Position numbers and translations under genes: made by a program. Positions 1 through 8,228 of a stretch of 64,000 nucleotides of DNA are shown piece after piece; position 1 is the stretch's first letter; the number at the start of each line of letters is the position of its first letter. The notes under the pieces were generated by a model, which was not told where the DNA came from, did not search any database, and saw only the letters and a list, made by a program, of their open reading frames with translations. Source of the DNA: a virus. The stretch lies in IMG/VR virus record IMGVR_UViG_3300032235_000776, positions 27,959 through 91,958 of that record; one strand, given 5' to 3'.

Positions 1-788
1 CTAGAACCATGTGTGCTACAATTGAAGGTTTAGATGATGTAAGTGCAGATATTGCTACTTTCTACGAAAACGATACTACTATTAGTGGTGTTGCAGTACA
101 AACAACTGGTACTTCAGCTATCACTTATGAGTTAGTTCAATTATCAGCTCCAGTAACCATTACTAATGGTAACTCAATGGGTATTCCAGTATATGCTCCA
201 ATCCCTGCCTATGTAGGTGGTGTAACTTGGGGTGTATGTCCATGTGCTGCAGCACCTGCTGCTTACACTGGTTGTATTGGTATCAAATTGACTGCTGCTT
301 ATATCGACACTAGATTTGGTAACTGTTCTTTCCGTCCAACTGACTACTACAATGTTCAACCTTTGAAGATCTATGTATCTAAAGTTGACGATGCACAATA
401 CTGCACAGATAACCATACTTCTTGGAGTGTTACTCACAACGTTGAGTCAAAACAAGCCAATGGTTTAGGTGAAACTGTATTGAGAGATTACTTAGTAGCT
501 CTTAACTACAAACAAGAATACTTCGAATGGGATCCACGTTTCCGTGAGGTTATGGACCAACAAGTATTCACTGCTGTTGACAGAACTGCACAATATGACG
601 GTTTATACCTGATTCACTCTATTCCAAACTGGGTTAAAGGACAGAACGTTAAAGCATATGATGAAAAATATGTATTAGCATTCTACTTTAAAGTTGACCC
701 TGCAACTGGTATTTCTCCAAAAGCTACTTTCCAAACTGCTCTTGAGAACTACGCAGCATTGAACGGAGTAGATTTAGAAGTACTTTAA
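1..788 (+). CDS. Probable major capsid protein, C-terminal part (5' end outside window)
   Basis: The reading frame is open to the left edge, and the first ATG (position 9) lies inside it, so this is the last 260 or so codons of a longer gene. The visible part is beta-rich with conserved-looking segments: GLGETVLRDYL at about residues 155-165 (counted from that ATG), then EWDPRFREVMDQQ and a closing beta-strand region. From memory, a GLGETV segment followed by a charged WDPR/REV stretch is typical of crAss-like capsid C-termini. The gene is followed by a strong terminator and then by small structural and fibre genes, as expected for a highly expressed capsid gene. It could instead be another abundant head protein, because the N-terminal domain cannot be seen. 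Confidence 0.65.
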   Translation, partial: RTMCATIEGLDDVSADIATFYENDTTISGVAVQTTGTSAITYELVQLSAPVTITNGNSMGIPVYAPIPAYVGGVTWGVCPCAAAPAAYTGCIGIKLTAAYIDTRFGNCSFRPTDYYNVQPLKIYVSKVDDAQYCTDNHTSWSVTHNVESKQANGLGETVLRDYLVALNYKQEYFEWDPRFREVMDQQVFTAVDRTAQYDGLYLIHSIPNWVKGQNVKAYDEKYVLAFYFKVDPATGISPKATFQTALENYAALNGVDLEVL

Positions 789-814
789 TCGATAACTATT
801 TAAACACTGCAACG

Positions 815-845
815 AAGGAGAGGGGGCTAACCTCTCTCCTTTTTT
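815..845 (+). terminator. Rho-independent terminator after the capsid gene
   Basis: An 8-bp perfect stem AAGGAGAG/CTCTCCTT is extended by a G-T and two G-C pairs around a short loop and followed by six T. It lies 27 bases after the capsid stop and only 16 bases before the next ATG. It probably acts as a partial terminator that keeps capsid transcripts in excess over the downstream genes. Confidence 0.85.
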
Positions 846-860
846 GCTAAATATAAACCC

Positions 861-1424
861 ATGGTATTAAGCAAATTAGGACTACAAGTATATGATGACT
901 TCAACTGTAAAGTTATGAGAGTCATGGACATTTCTACATATAACCAATCTTTAGATAAGATTGAATGTGGAAGATTATTAATTACGGTACCAGGTTTTGG
1001 TTACCCAATCATGCATGAAGTAGAACCTGGATTTAACAGGTCTTTCAATGCAATTGATCTAACTTTACAAAGTGGGTTTAATTATGCAGATACAGCGGTA
1101 CTTCCGGATGGTATCTACAAACTAAATTACTCTATAGCACCCAATGATCAAGTGTTTGTAGAGTATAATTATTTAAGACAATGCCAAGCTTACTCTTTAT
1201 ATTATGGTAAAGTTTGTGCCCTTGATTTAAATCCTTGCAATATGTGTGGGGATAGAAAAGAAAAAATTGATCAACTTCAAGAAATTAAATTCATTCTGGA
1301 AGCTGCTAAGGCTTATGCAGAAGAATGTAATGCACCAATTAAAGGTTTGGAATTACAAAATTATGCTGTATCTTTACTTAAGAAGATGGACATAGGATGT
1401 GATTCTTGTAATACATGTAAATAA
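861..1424 (+). CDS. Small structural protein with zinc-knuckle-like cysteines
   Basis: 187 residues. The N-terminal half is predicted beta-rich. The C-terminal third is helical (about residues 130-178) and flanked by cysteine clusters: C119, C126xxC129, and C180, C183, C186 at the extreme C-terminus. The spacing suggests a bound metal or disulfides, but this is inference. It is the first gene after the capsid terminator and overlaps the next gene by one base (TAATG). Its position matches the small head-completion or fibre-adaptor genes that follow the capsid gene in crAss-like phages. I cannot assign a specific named role. No promoter is evident between the terminator and the start, so it is probably expressed by read-through. 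Confidence 0.7.
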   Translation: MVLSKLGLQVYDDFNCKVMRVMDISTYNQSLDKIECGRLLITVPGFGYPIMHEVEPGFNRSFNAIDLTLQSGFNYADTAVLPDGIYKLNYSIAPNDQVFVEYNYLRQCQAYSLYYGKVCALDLNPCNMCGDRKEKIDQLQEIKFILEAAKAYAEECNAPIKGLELQNYAVSLLKKMDIGCDSCNTCK

Positions 1425-1693
1425 TGAGTGCTAAATCAGAATTATATAGCAAAGTAAGTTGTTGTTTTGCAAAGCAAGTTTACTACATGTATCAACAAAA
1501 AAGATACGGAATAAACTATTGTAATAAAGTAGATAAGGATAAAATTCATTCAACAAATCGTTTAATGAATTTATTTAAATTTAAAACTGCTTTTCAACCA
1601 GAATGCTTCTTGGATAACTTTAACACCTATGATTACAAACCAGACGATGTTTGTAACATGGCCACAATAATTGAGAAAATAAATACACTATGA
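1424..1693 (+). CDS. Small structural-block protein, unknown function
   Basis: 89 residues, mostly helical, with four cysteines (two adjacent near residues 13-14) and many Tyr/Lys residues. The start ATG overlaps the stop of the previous gene (TAATG), and its own TGA overlaps the ATG of the next gene (ATGA), so it is translationally coupled on both sides. No domain is recognised. The tight coupling to the upstream Cys-containing protein and the fibre-like gene downstream suggests a small adaptor or assembly partner. Confidence 0.65.
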   Translation: MSAKSELYSKVSCCFAKQVYYMYQQKRYGINYCNKVDKDKIHSTNRLMNLFKFKTAFQPECFLDNFNTYDYKPDDVCNMATIIEKINTL

Positions 1694-3654
1694 ACCCAGT
1701 AACAAGTTCTGACCCTAATAAATATACATGCTCTAGTATTATAAGTGCTAGCTGCGTACTTTGGAATTATACTTCACCTACAACTGACTGTATCACTACT
1801 TGTGCTGGAGATAGCGTAGTTGATGTATTAAATAAAACAATTACAAAAGTTTGTGAATTAAATACAACTTTAGATCTAACTAACTTAAACTTAGCTAGTT
1901 GTATTTCAGTTCCACAGATTAAAAATTTACCAAATATATTAACTTCATTAAGTAATAAGATTTGTGCAATTCAAACTCAAGTAAATAACCTACCTACAGA
2001 TGGAAGTGGTTCAACTATTTGTGATCCTATTAATGCATTTACCTTACCTACTTGTTACGCAGACTTTGGTAAAACCGGTTATAGTATTCCAAGTGACACA
2101 ACACTTATTAATGGTTACAATGTTCAGTATGTAGCAGATGCAGTTTGCAGTTTGTATACTTACATGAACGGTAGAATGGATGAACTTTTTGATCAGATTG
2201 CTACATGTTGTGGTTCTAGTTCAGGAAGTGGTACTATTCCAACTGTAACCTCAGATTGTTTATTTAGTGGTGCAATTGCAGTAAATTTAGCATATGAATA
2301 CTTGGATACTGCATTCTGTGCTCAGAAAGCTATCTTAGGTACTAATATAGATCTTACTGCAGCTTTAAATCCTACAGCTCCATGTGTAACATCAATTAAC
2401 TCTTATTTAGGAACTACCTTAGGTACTGCCACTACTCTTGATGAGTCATTGGTTAATATCTATGATGCACTTTGTAAGATGACAGCTAAAGTATCTGCAA
2501 TTTCTACTTTACAATCACAATGTTGTGTATTCACTTGTGATAGTATTGATATTGCTATACTTGGAGAAGTTGTAGATCCAGTTGCAAAAACAGTAGATTT
2601 AGTATTTACATTTAATGGTGCTACAAGCTTACCTGCTTCCTATGATCCAAAATCAGATACAGGTTCTAAAGTAACGTTCACTGATAAAAATGGTTCTTAC
2701 ATTACTGTAAATATTGATTTATTTGATGATGCTTCATATACAGGAATTGACTTAACCGGATTAGATTTTAGTGGAAACATTACAATGTCTGCTAATCTTA
2801 ACTATCAAATTAGTTATGGAGTAGATGGTAGTGGAGATCCAATTCCATATAACTGTAACAAATGTCTTTCTGGTACTCTTATTATAGATTCTAATTGTGC
2901 AGTATGTTCTATTTCTATATTTGGTGGAACAAATATTAATGTTAAAATCACTTACACTTTTGAAGGAAGTACTCATATCATTACAACTACAACTAATGGA
3001 TTGCTTTATATTCCTACTGGTTCTGTAATTACTTCTGTAATTGATGAATCAGATGTAGCACCTACTATTACAACTGAGTGCCCAGGTACTTCAATACCAA
3101 CTCCATCTACACTAACATGTTGGAGATTTGCTATTCCAGGTCACTTATTTTTAAATTCTACAAGTGGAGGTTCAGGAGTTGCTGAGAATGAAACAACTGA
3201 TTTTAACCTAACTGGGATTATTTCAAATGGGGTAAGATATAATTTAGGTTCTACAATACCTTCTCATTTTGGTGTTAAATCAACAGATAATCCAAATGGA
3301 TGTGTAAGCTGTGGAGGGGTAGGCTTAAGTAATGCTAATGAAGCACTTACAACTGTAATAGGAGGTTATCTATCAGGAGGGGTAAATTATAATTACAGCA
3401 CTGTTATGGCATCATACTTAAATACTTTAAATAGTTACATTACAAGTAGTAACCCATATATTAAACAATTTAGTTCTATTTGTACTAATGAGTGTCAGTA
3501 TTGTTGGAATTATAGATTTGTTCATGTAAAAACATATGGCTCTACAGCCCCATTACTAGAAATAACTAATGTAGAGGGTGGTATTACAACTGTAGCTCAA
3601 ATTGTTGCAGAACAAATTACTACTAGTGTGGATTGCAGATGCGAAGGAGAATAA
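1690..3654 (+). CDS. Cys-rich fibre-like virion protein (654 aa)
   Basis: The protein is rich in Thr, Ser, Asn and Cys and has almost no long charged segments, as expected for an external beta-rich fibre or decoration protein. The N-terminal third (residues 1-280) holds repeated units in which a cysteine-marked strand is followed by an amphipathic helix ending in another cysteine (for example CISVPQ...ICAIQ and PCVTSI...ALCKM). The C-terminal two thirds is Ig-like or beta-sandwich-like. The next gene carries the same type of N-terminal unit, so the two are probably related fibre subunits. The position after the capsid gene favours a head fibre over a tail fibre. No enzymatic motif is visible. 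Confidence 0.65.
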   Translation: MNPVTSSDPNKYTCSSIISASCVLWNYTSPTTDCITTCAGDSVVDVLNKTITKVCELNTTLDLTNLNLASCISVPQIKNLPNILTSLSNKICAIQTQVNNLPTDGSGSTICDPINAFTLPTCYADFGKTGYSIPSDTTLINGYNVQYVADAVCSLYTYMNGRMDELFDQIATCCGSSSGSGTIPTVTSDCLFSGAIAVNLAYEYLDTAFCAQKAILGTNIDLTAALNPTAPCVTSINSYLGTTLGTATTLDESLVNIYDALCKMTAKVSAISTLQSQCCVFTCDSIDIAILGEVVDPVAKTVDLVFTFNGATSLPASYDPKSDTGSKVTFTDKNGSYITVNIDLFDDASYTGIDLTGLDFSGNITMSANLNYQISYGVDGSGDPIPYNCNKCLSGTLIIDSNCAVCSISIFGGTNINVKITYTFEGSTHIITTTTNGLLYIPTGSVITSVIDESDVAPTITTECPGTSIPTPSTLTCWRFAIPGHLFLNSTSGGSGVAENETTDFNLTGIISNGVRYNLGSTIPSHFGVKSTDNPNGCVSCGGVGLSNANEALTTVIGGYLSGGVNYNYSTVMASYLNTLNSYITSSNPYIKQFSSICTNECQYCWNYRFVHVKTYGSTAPLLEITNVEGGITTVAQIVAEQITTSVDCRCEGE

Positions 3655-3677
3655 TAATTAAAATAAAATAAAATAAA

Positions 3678-4856
3678 ATGAGCTCATATATAAACACAAA
3701 TTGCACCCCATGTACTACTAGTCAAACAGTAATTACTCCATGCGATGGTTGCGCAATGATTTTATCTGATACTTGTGTAGTTCGCAAGACAGATGCAATT
3801 GCATGCTTAGGTATTGCAGTTGATGATACTTTACATACTATGATTGACAAGATTGCTACAAAAATCTGTTCAATTGATGGCAATAACTTTGATACTACTT
3901 GTTTAAGTGTAACTGGTGTTGTTAACGATACAGCAGCAAATGCAATCAATCTATTAATTACCGCAGTATGTGATGCAGTAGTAACATTTCCAACCTTTAA
4001 CACTTCTTGTTTATCAGGTGGTGGAGTAGGTGATTCATTAGCAGATACTATCAATAGATTAATTTCTGCAGCATGTGCTACACCTGAGGAACTTACTTTT
4101 AGTTTAAATTGGACTTGTCTGACTTCTCCGGCTACAACTGGTCTAGAAGATATCCTTCAGAATCTAGTAAATAACATTAAGGCAAATCAATTAAGCTTTG
4201 GTTCTGGATTTACAGTAACTCCGTTATCAAGTGGTTGTGGTTCTATTGTTACTTATGCCGGCCCAGGTTCTCCAGGAATTACTTTAACTTCTACTAATGG
4301 TACTATTACAACTGGTTTACCAGCATCAAGTATTATTGTAAGTGGTAGTGGTACTTCTTATAATGTCCAACCATCTTTTGCTAATGCAACAAGAGTAGTA
4401 TTAACACCTTCAACAGCAGGAATTACTAATCCAGGAACATCTACTACTGTAGGTTCTTATAGAGTTAGGTGGGATAACCACGTAGACTTTGATGGGTATT
4501 TAGCTTTTGGTTCTACAATTGTAAATGCTGCTGCATGGACTATTTCAACAGGAACATTTGATTTATTTAATTTGGGATCAGGAACTACTCCGGATAGAGT
4601 AAAAATATTCCCTGCTCAATTTGAAATTGATGTACCTACTTTACCAAATCCAGGTGATACACTTCCAGAAGATTTTTGCACTTTATTTAATGCAAAAATT
4701 ATAGTATGGAATTTGGCCGGAGGTAATAAAGTAGAATTAGTAGTAAATGATTGTAAAGATATGGTAGTAATGCTTGAAGGTTTTGAAGCTGCATATCCTA
4801 CTGTAGATTTAACAGCTAAAGTTTGGCTTTCACAAGTTCAGTATTACACTGTATAA
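3678..4856 (+). CDS. Cys-rich fibre-like virion protein (392 aa)
   Basis: The N-terminal 165 residues contain three successive units of about 35-40 residues with a [NW]x[ST]CLS-type start and an amphipathic helix ending near a cysteine (DTTCLS, NTSCLS, NWTCLT). They resemble units in the upstream 654-residue protein. The rest is Thr/Ser/Gly-rich beta structure with no charged helices. The gene begins after a run of four AAAAT repeats that makes an A-rich leader and has no Shine-Dalgarno motif. A strong terminator follows. The most likely role is a trimeric head or tail fibre paired with the preceding gene. Confidence 0.65.
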   Translation: MSSYINTNCTPCTTSQTVITPCDGCAMILSDTCVVRKTDAIACLGIAVDDTLHTMIDKIATKICSIDGNNFDTTCLSVTGVVNDTAANAINLLITAVCDAVVTFPTFNTSCLSGGGVGDSLADTINRLISAACATPEELTFSLNWTCLTSPATTGLEDILQNLVNNIKANQLSFGSGFTVTPLSSGCGSIVTYAGPGSPGITLTSTNGTITTGLPASSIIVSGSGTSYNVQPSFANATRVVLTPSTAGITNPGTSTTVGSYRVRWDNHVDFDGYLAFGSTIVNAAAWTISTGTFDLFNLGSGTTPDRVKIFPAQFEIDVPTLPNPGDTLPEDFCTLFNAKIIVWNLAGGNKVELVVNDCKDMVVMLEGFEAAYPTVDLTAKVWLSQVQYYTV

Positions 4857-4896
4857 AATATACTGCATAAGTTTTTTGGTTTCTTATGTAGAACGG

Positions 4897-4925
4897 GATG
4901 CCCTCTTCGGAGGGTATCTTTTTTT
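4897..4925 (+). terminator. Rho-independent terminator with TTCG loop
   Basis: A 9-bp stem GATGCCCTC/GAGGGTATC (one G-T pair) closes a stable TTCG tetraloop and is followed by seven T. It ends the fibre transcription unit 40 bases after the stop codon. Confidence 0.93.
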
Positions 4926-4953
4926 GGAAAAACCATAAAAATGTATAACTTTG
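4923..4953 (+). promoter_or_regulatory. Bacteroidota-type promoter for the metallophosphoesterase unit
   Basis: TTTG at 4923-4926 and TAACTTTG at 4946-4953 are separated by 19 bases, matching the Bacteroidota -33 TTTG and -7 TAnnTTTG pattern. The -33 element overlaps the T-tract of the upstream terminator. The -7 box ends nine bases before the ATG at 4963, which implies a very short leader. Confidence 0.6.
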
Positions 4954-4963
4954 TATAACTTTA
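4944..4963 (+). repeat. Tandem 10-bp repeat over the -7 box
   Basis: Two direct copies of TATAACTTT(G/A) are spaced exactly ten bases, one DNA helical turn. The first contains the -7 box and the second ends at the start codon. This could be a phased binding site or simple slippage. Confidence 0.6.
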
Positions 4964-6069
4964 TGAGTAATAACGTAAATAAATTACTGGATCTTTTCAA
5001 AAGAAAAGAATCAGTATTCAAACTATCTAACAAAAGAATTGCCGAAAGGAATCATGTTTCGTTAGAAGATGTATTTGAAGCTAAAGCAATGTTTAAGCTA
5101 CAAAGACATAAGGCACTAATTGACCACTGTGAAGAAAAGGGTTTAGATGTAAATTCAGTAAGTTCTTACTGGCATAAGTCTCAACACTTCAGTATTAATC
5201 TAAAAATGCAAAAAGATTCTCTTGAGGATCTTCAAGCTAAATTTTTAGAGGAAATGAGTAAGTATTCTCCTGTGTATCCTACTTTAAAAAGAAACAAATC
5301 AAAAGATGCGCATCTATTAGTAATTGATCCTGCAGATATACATGTAGGTAAATTATGTAAAGCATTTGAATCCGGAGAGGATTATAATTCTCAAGTAGCA
5401 GTTCAAAGGGTTAAAGAAGGCATTCAGGGATTACTTGATAAATCAGCTGGCTATAACATTGATAAGATATTATTAATTATTGGTAATGATATCCTACACA
5501 TTGATAACCCAAACAGAACAACTACTTCTGGCACTCCTCAGGATACTGATGGCATGTGGTATGAGAATTTCCTAATTGCTCAAAAACTATATGTAGATGT
5601 AATTGAAATGCTATTACCCCTAGCAGATGTACATGTCCAATATGATCCTTCTAATCATGACTATACAAACGGATTCTTCCTGGCCAATACTTTAAAAACT
5701 TGGTTTAGAGAGAATAAGAATGTGACCTTCAATACTGATATAGCACATAGAAAGTATTTTGTATATCATGAAAACATAATTGGAACTACCCATGGGGATG
5801 GAGCTAAAGAACAAGATCTTCCATTACTAATGGCTCAAGAAGCTGCAAAGGATTGGGGAAATTGTAAACATAGATACTTCTATACTCATCACATCCACCA
5901 TAAGAAATCAAAAGACTATGGTTCTGTATGCGTAGAGTCTTTAAGAAGTCCATCTGGTACAGATAGCTGGCACCATAGAAAAGGTTTTACCCACGCCCCT
6001 AAAGCAGTAGAAGCATTTATTCATCATCCTAATCATGGTCAAATTGCTAGGTTTACCCATGTATTTTAA
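4963..6069 (+). CDS. Calcineurin-like metallophosphoesterase
   Basis: 368 residues from the ATG at 4963. A TTG twelve bases upstream is in frame but lies in the -7 box, so I reject it as start. The metallophosphoesterase signature runs in order: D125-I-H127, G174-N-D176, N231-H-D233 (with Ser in place of the usual Gly), H277 in THGDG, and the HHIHH cluster at 309-313. These residues bind two metal ions and hydrolyse phosphodiester or phosphomonoester bonds. The N-terminal 115 residues are helical and may bind DNA or other virion proteins. A metallophosphatase in the structural block is a recurrent crAss-like feature. Its substrate is unknown; DNA-end processing is one possibility. Confidence 0.85.
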   Translation: MSNNVNKLLDLFKRKESVFKLSNKRIAERNHVSLEDVFEAKAMFKLQRHKALIDHCEEKGLDVNSVSSYWHKSQHFSINLKMQKDSLEDLQAKFLEEMSKYSPVYPTLKRNKSKDAHLLVIDPADIHVGKLCKAFESGEDYNSQVAVQRVKEGIQGLLDKSAGYNIDKILLIIGNDILHIDNPNRTTTSGTPQDTDGMWYENFLIAQKLYVDVIEMLLPLADVHVQYDPSNHDYTNGFFLANTLKTWFRENKNVTFNTDIAHRKYFVYHENIIGTTHGDGAKEQDLPLLMAQEAAKDWGNCKHRYFYTHHIHHKKSKDYGSVCVESLRSPSGTDSWHHRKGFTHAPKAVEAFIHHPNHGQIARFTHVF

Positions 6070-6103
6070 GAATAATAATAATAAATATGTTAAATTTTTT
6101 GAG

Positions 6104-6111
6104 TATATTTA
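6104..6111 (+). promoter_or_regulatory. Weak candidate -7 box before the IHF-like gene
   Basis: TATATTTA lies seven bases before the ATG at 6119. It resembles TAnnTTTG except for the last base and has no clear -33 partner. The 49-base gap shows no hairpin. Confidence 0.25.
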
Positions 6112-6118
6112 ATTAAGT

Positions 6119-6622
6119 ATGTGGGAGAATAATTTAAAGGCCCCTAGATTCAGATCTGATGAAGGAAGAGTTTACTTAGACAACAAAGAAATGGCTAAGG
6201 AATTCTTAAAAGAAAATCCAGAATTAGGATTTACATCAGAGAGACAAGTGCTTGATACTCTGAAGGATATACACATGACTATCCGGAATATTGCACAAGA
6301 GGAAAGAGATGGATTTGAAATCCCTCACTTTGGAGTTCTCAGACATTCTGCAGTTAGTAATCCTAAAATGAAAAAGGATACAGCTAGAGGTATTTCAAAA
6401 GAACAATACATTGATTACCAAACTAGTTTTAAACTTAAGAAAATGGTTAGGTTTACTAATTTTGATACTGATGGTAAAATATTAAAAATTAGGTTAGAAT
6501 ACGGACTTATAAAATATGCAATGAACTTTAGAAGCAATTGGTGCTTCAATCCTTGCAGAGATTATAAAAGAGCTGCATCCAAAGCCTTTAAAAAGAACTA
6601 TAACAAACTAACACAAAAGTAA
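6119..6622 (+). CDS. IHF/HU-like structural protein
   Basis: 167 residues. A helical N-terminus is followed by a FEIPHFGVLR segment (about residues 64-73), which matches the beta-strand and turn entering the arm of HU/IHF proteins. A basic beta-hairpin-like region and a Lys/Arg-rich C-terminal helix come next. crAss-like phages carry IHF-fold proteins in this part of the genome, where they serve as tail-ring components or DNA-contacting head-tail proteins. The gene overlaps the next by one base (TAATG), giving a run of coupled tail-assembly genes. The IHF assignment rests on a short motif plus position. Confidence 0.6.
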   Translation: MWENNLKAPRFRSDEGRVYLDNKEMAKEFLKENPELGFTSERQVLDTLKDIHMTIRNIAQEERDGFEIPHFGVLRHSAVSNPKMKKDTARGISKEQYIDYQTSFKLKKMVRFTNFDTDGKILKIRLEYGLIKYAMNFRSNWCFNPCRDYKRAASKAFKKNYNKLTQK

Positions 6623-7290
6623 TGGCTCATATATCTATTAGAGAACATATTTCAAGAATAAAAGCAACTCTAAAGTTAAATAACGCTGATGCAAGATTAA
6701 CTGATAGACATATCTACGCTTTAATGAAGAAGCACTCTAGCTTCCTATTAAAGAGAGATTCTAGTTGGTTAAAAGTATCTAGCTCTATTTACCAAACAAT
6801 GGCTAAGATGGATCTAATAGAAGTGGATACAGTAGAGGCATGTAATATCGATACTGATTGTAACATTAAAAGATCCAGGTATAAATTACAAAATATAATT
6901 GAAAACCAAGATGGCCCTATCATTAGAAGGGTAGCATCTTTAGATGGTTCTACAATTGTTACTCCTACAGAATCTTCAGCTTACTTCAGGAAAATTAAAA
7001 AGGCAACAGCTAAGTATGATAAATCAGTTTACTACTGGTACATGAATGGCTATCTTTACTTTCCAAATTTAGAATGGGATGCTGTAAGAATTGAAGCATA
7101 CTTTGAAAACAAAGTAGAAAACGATTGCTGTGAAGAAAAACCATATTGTGGTTATAAGCAAGATGAAATGTTTATTTTACCAGACTTCTTAATATCAGGA
7201 ATGGATCAATTAATTGTCCAAGACTTATCAGTATACTTAAAGATTCCTCAGGATCAATTGATTAACAAATCAGAAAACGATAAAAAATAA
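6622..7290 (+). CDS. Ring/tail-tube protein (222 aa)
   Basis: The N-terminal helical region (residues 1-75) leads into a beta-rich middle. The segment SVYYWYMNGYLYFPNLEWDAVRI is a hydrophobic, aromatic strand pair that I recognise from crAss-like tail ring proteins. The gene overlaps its neighbours by one base on each side. It sits between an IHF-like protein and a 312-residue ring protein, immediately before the muzzle-type gene. The inferred role is a ring subunit of the short tail below the portal. The exact ring number cannot be assigned from sequence alone. Confidence 0.6.
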   Translation: MAHISIREHISRIKATLKLNNADARLTDRHIYALMKKHSSFLLKRDSSWLKVSSSIYQTMAKMDLIEVDTVEACNIDTDCNIKRSRYKLQNIIENQDGPIIRRVASLDGSTIVTPTESSAYFRKIKKATAKYDKSVYYWYMNGYLYFPNLEWDAVRIEAYFENKVENDCCEEKPYCGYKQDEMFILPDFLISGMDQLIVQDLSVYLKIPQDQLINKSENDKK

Positions 7291-8228
7291 TGGCAGAACA
7301 ACGTTACAATATAAATTATAAAACCTTTGAGACATTCATGTATGATGTTGCAGATGATCTATCTGCATATGATGATCAAGGTTACCTTAATAATGACAAG
7401 TATATCAAACTTGTTCAGAAAGTAAATGCTGACTTGTCTGTAAGAATTAATCCTACAAAAGAAACTGCTATTCACGTATCAAATTACAAGGCTCAGTTAC
7501 CGGATGATTTTAAATTACTTAATGATGCTTACATTTGTTATGACTACAAAATTAATAGAGATAATGTAGGTATTCAAATTGAGTATGAAAATGTACCGGT
7601 TACTAACATGAATGGTTGCTCTAACTCAATTGGTTGTACATGTAGTAATTGTGTAGATACTTTAAACACTTGTACACCTTCAATAAATACTTGTTTAAAT
7701 GCCGTATGCCAAGATAAAGACAATTACCAGTGTACACCATACCAAGTATGGAGAAAGTCAACTAAGGATGTTGTAAATATCTATGGAGTATTAAGATTAA
7801 GTCTTTCTACAAGAAATTATGCAGCTGAAGGTTGTTACCAAAAAAATCCATGGGATAAAGCAGTTGATGAAATGTCAATTACCAAAGAAGGCGGTTGTTA
7901 CTTTATGAATACTTCTTTTAAAGAAGGAGTAGTTTATATTAACTACGTATCCCACATGGTAGATGACGATAATAATATTTTACTATTGGATCACCCATTG
8001 ACAAACGAGTACTACGAATATGAAGTTAAGGCTCGTATTTATGAAGATCTTTGGTTAAATGGAATTGAAGAAGTAGCTACAAAACTTAAATATGTAAAAG
8101 AAGAACTTCGTAAAGCTAAAATTATTGCAAAGAATTTTGTTAATACCTTTGACTTTGCTGAACTTAAACAAGTACACTTTGCTAATAGACACAGAATGGC
8201 TCGTAAGTACTTTGATAGAATAATGTAA
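7290..8228 (+). CDS. Ring/tail tubular protein with a Cys-rich insertion (312 aa)
   Basis: The N-terminus (TFETFMYDVADDLSAYDDQG, then a helix with YIKLVQKVNADL) and the C-terminal helical segment (AKIIAKNFVNTFDF) have the layout of crAss-like tail ring proteins. Between them, residues 110-148 carry eight cysteines in 39 residues, in a low-complexity Asn/Thr-rich stretch that looks like an inserted loop. The gene has one-base overlaps with both neighbours. It probably forms a ring contacting the muzzle protein encoded next. The Cys-rich loop may be disulfide-bonded on the particle surface or metal-binding; neither can be decided here. Confidence 0.6.
   Translation: MAEQRYNINYKTFETFMYDVADDLSAYDDQGYLNNDKYIKLVQKVNADLSVRINPTKETAIHVSNYKAQLPDDFKLLNDAYICYDYKINRDNVGIQIEYENVPVTNMNGCSNSIGCTCSNCVDTLNTCTPSINTCLNAVCQDKDNYQCTPYQVWRKSTKDVVNIYGVLRLSLSTRNYAAEGCYQKNPWDKAVDEMSITKEGGCYFMNTSFKEGVVYINYVSHMVDDDNNILLLDHPLTNEYYEYEVKARIYEDLWLNGIEEVATKLKYVKEELRKAKIIAKNFVNTFDFAELKQVHFANRHRMARKYFDRIM

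Noticed and set aside
174-437. Open frame on the minus strand within the capsid gene
   Set aside because: It lies wholly inside a well-supported gene and has shadow-like composition and no start context.
3656-3677. AAAAT tandem repeats as a regulatory element
   Set aside because: Four copies in an AT-rich leader most likely reflect slippage and the usual A-rich initiation region.
4951-4962. TTG start giving a longer metallophosphoesterase
   Set aside because: The TTG is inside the -7 promoter box; the ATG at 4963 is the better start.
4857-4962. Possible tRNA in the largest non-coding gap
   Set aside because: The gap holds only a terminator and a promoter; no cloverleaf or anticodon arm can be drawn.
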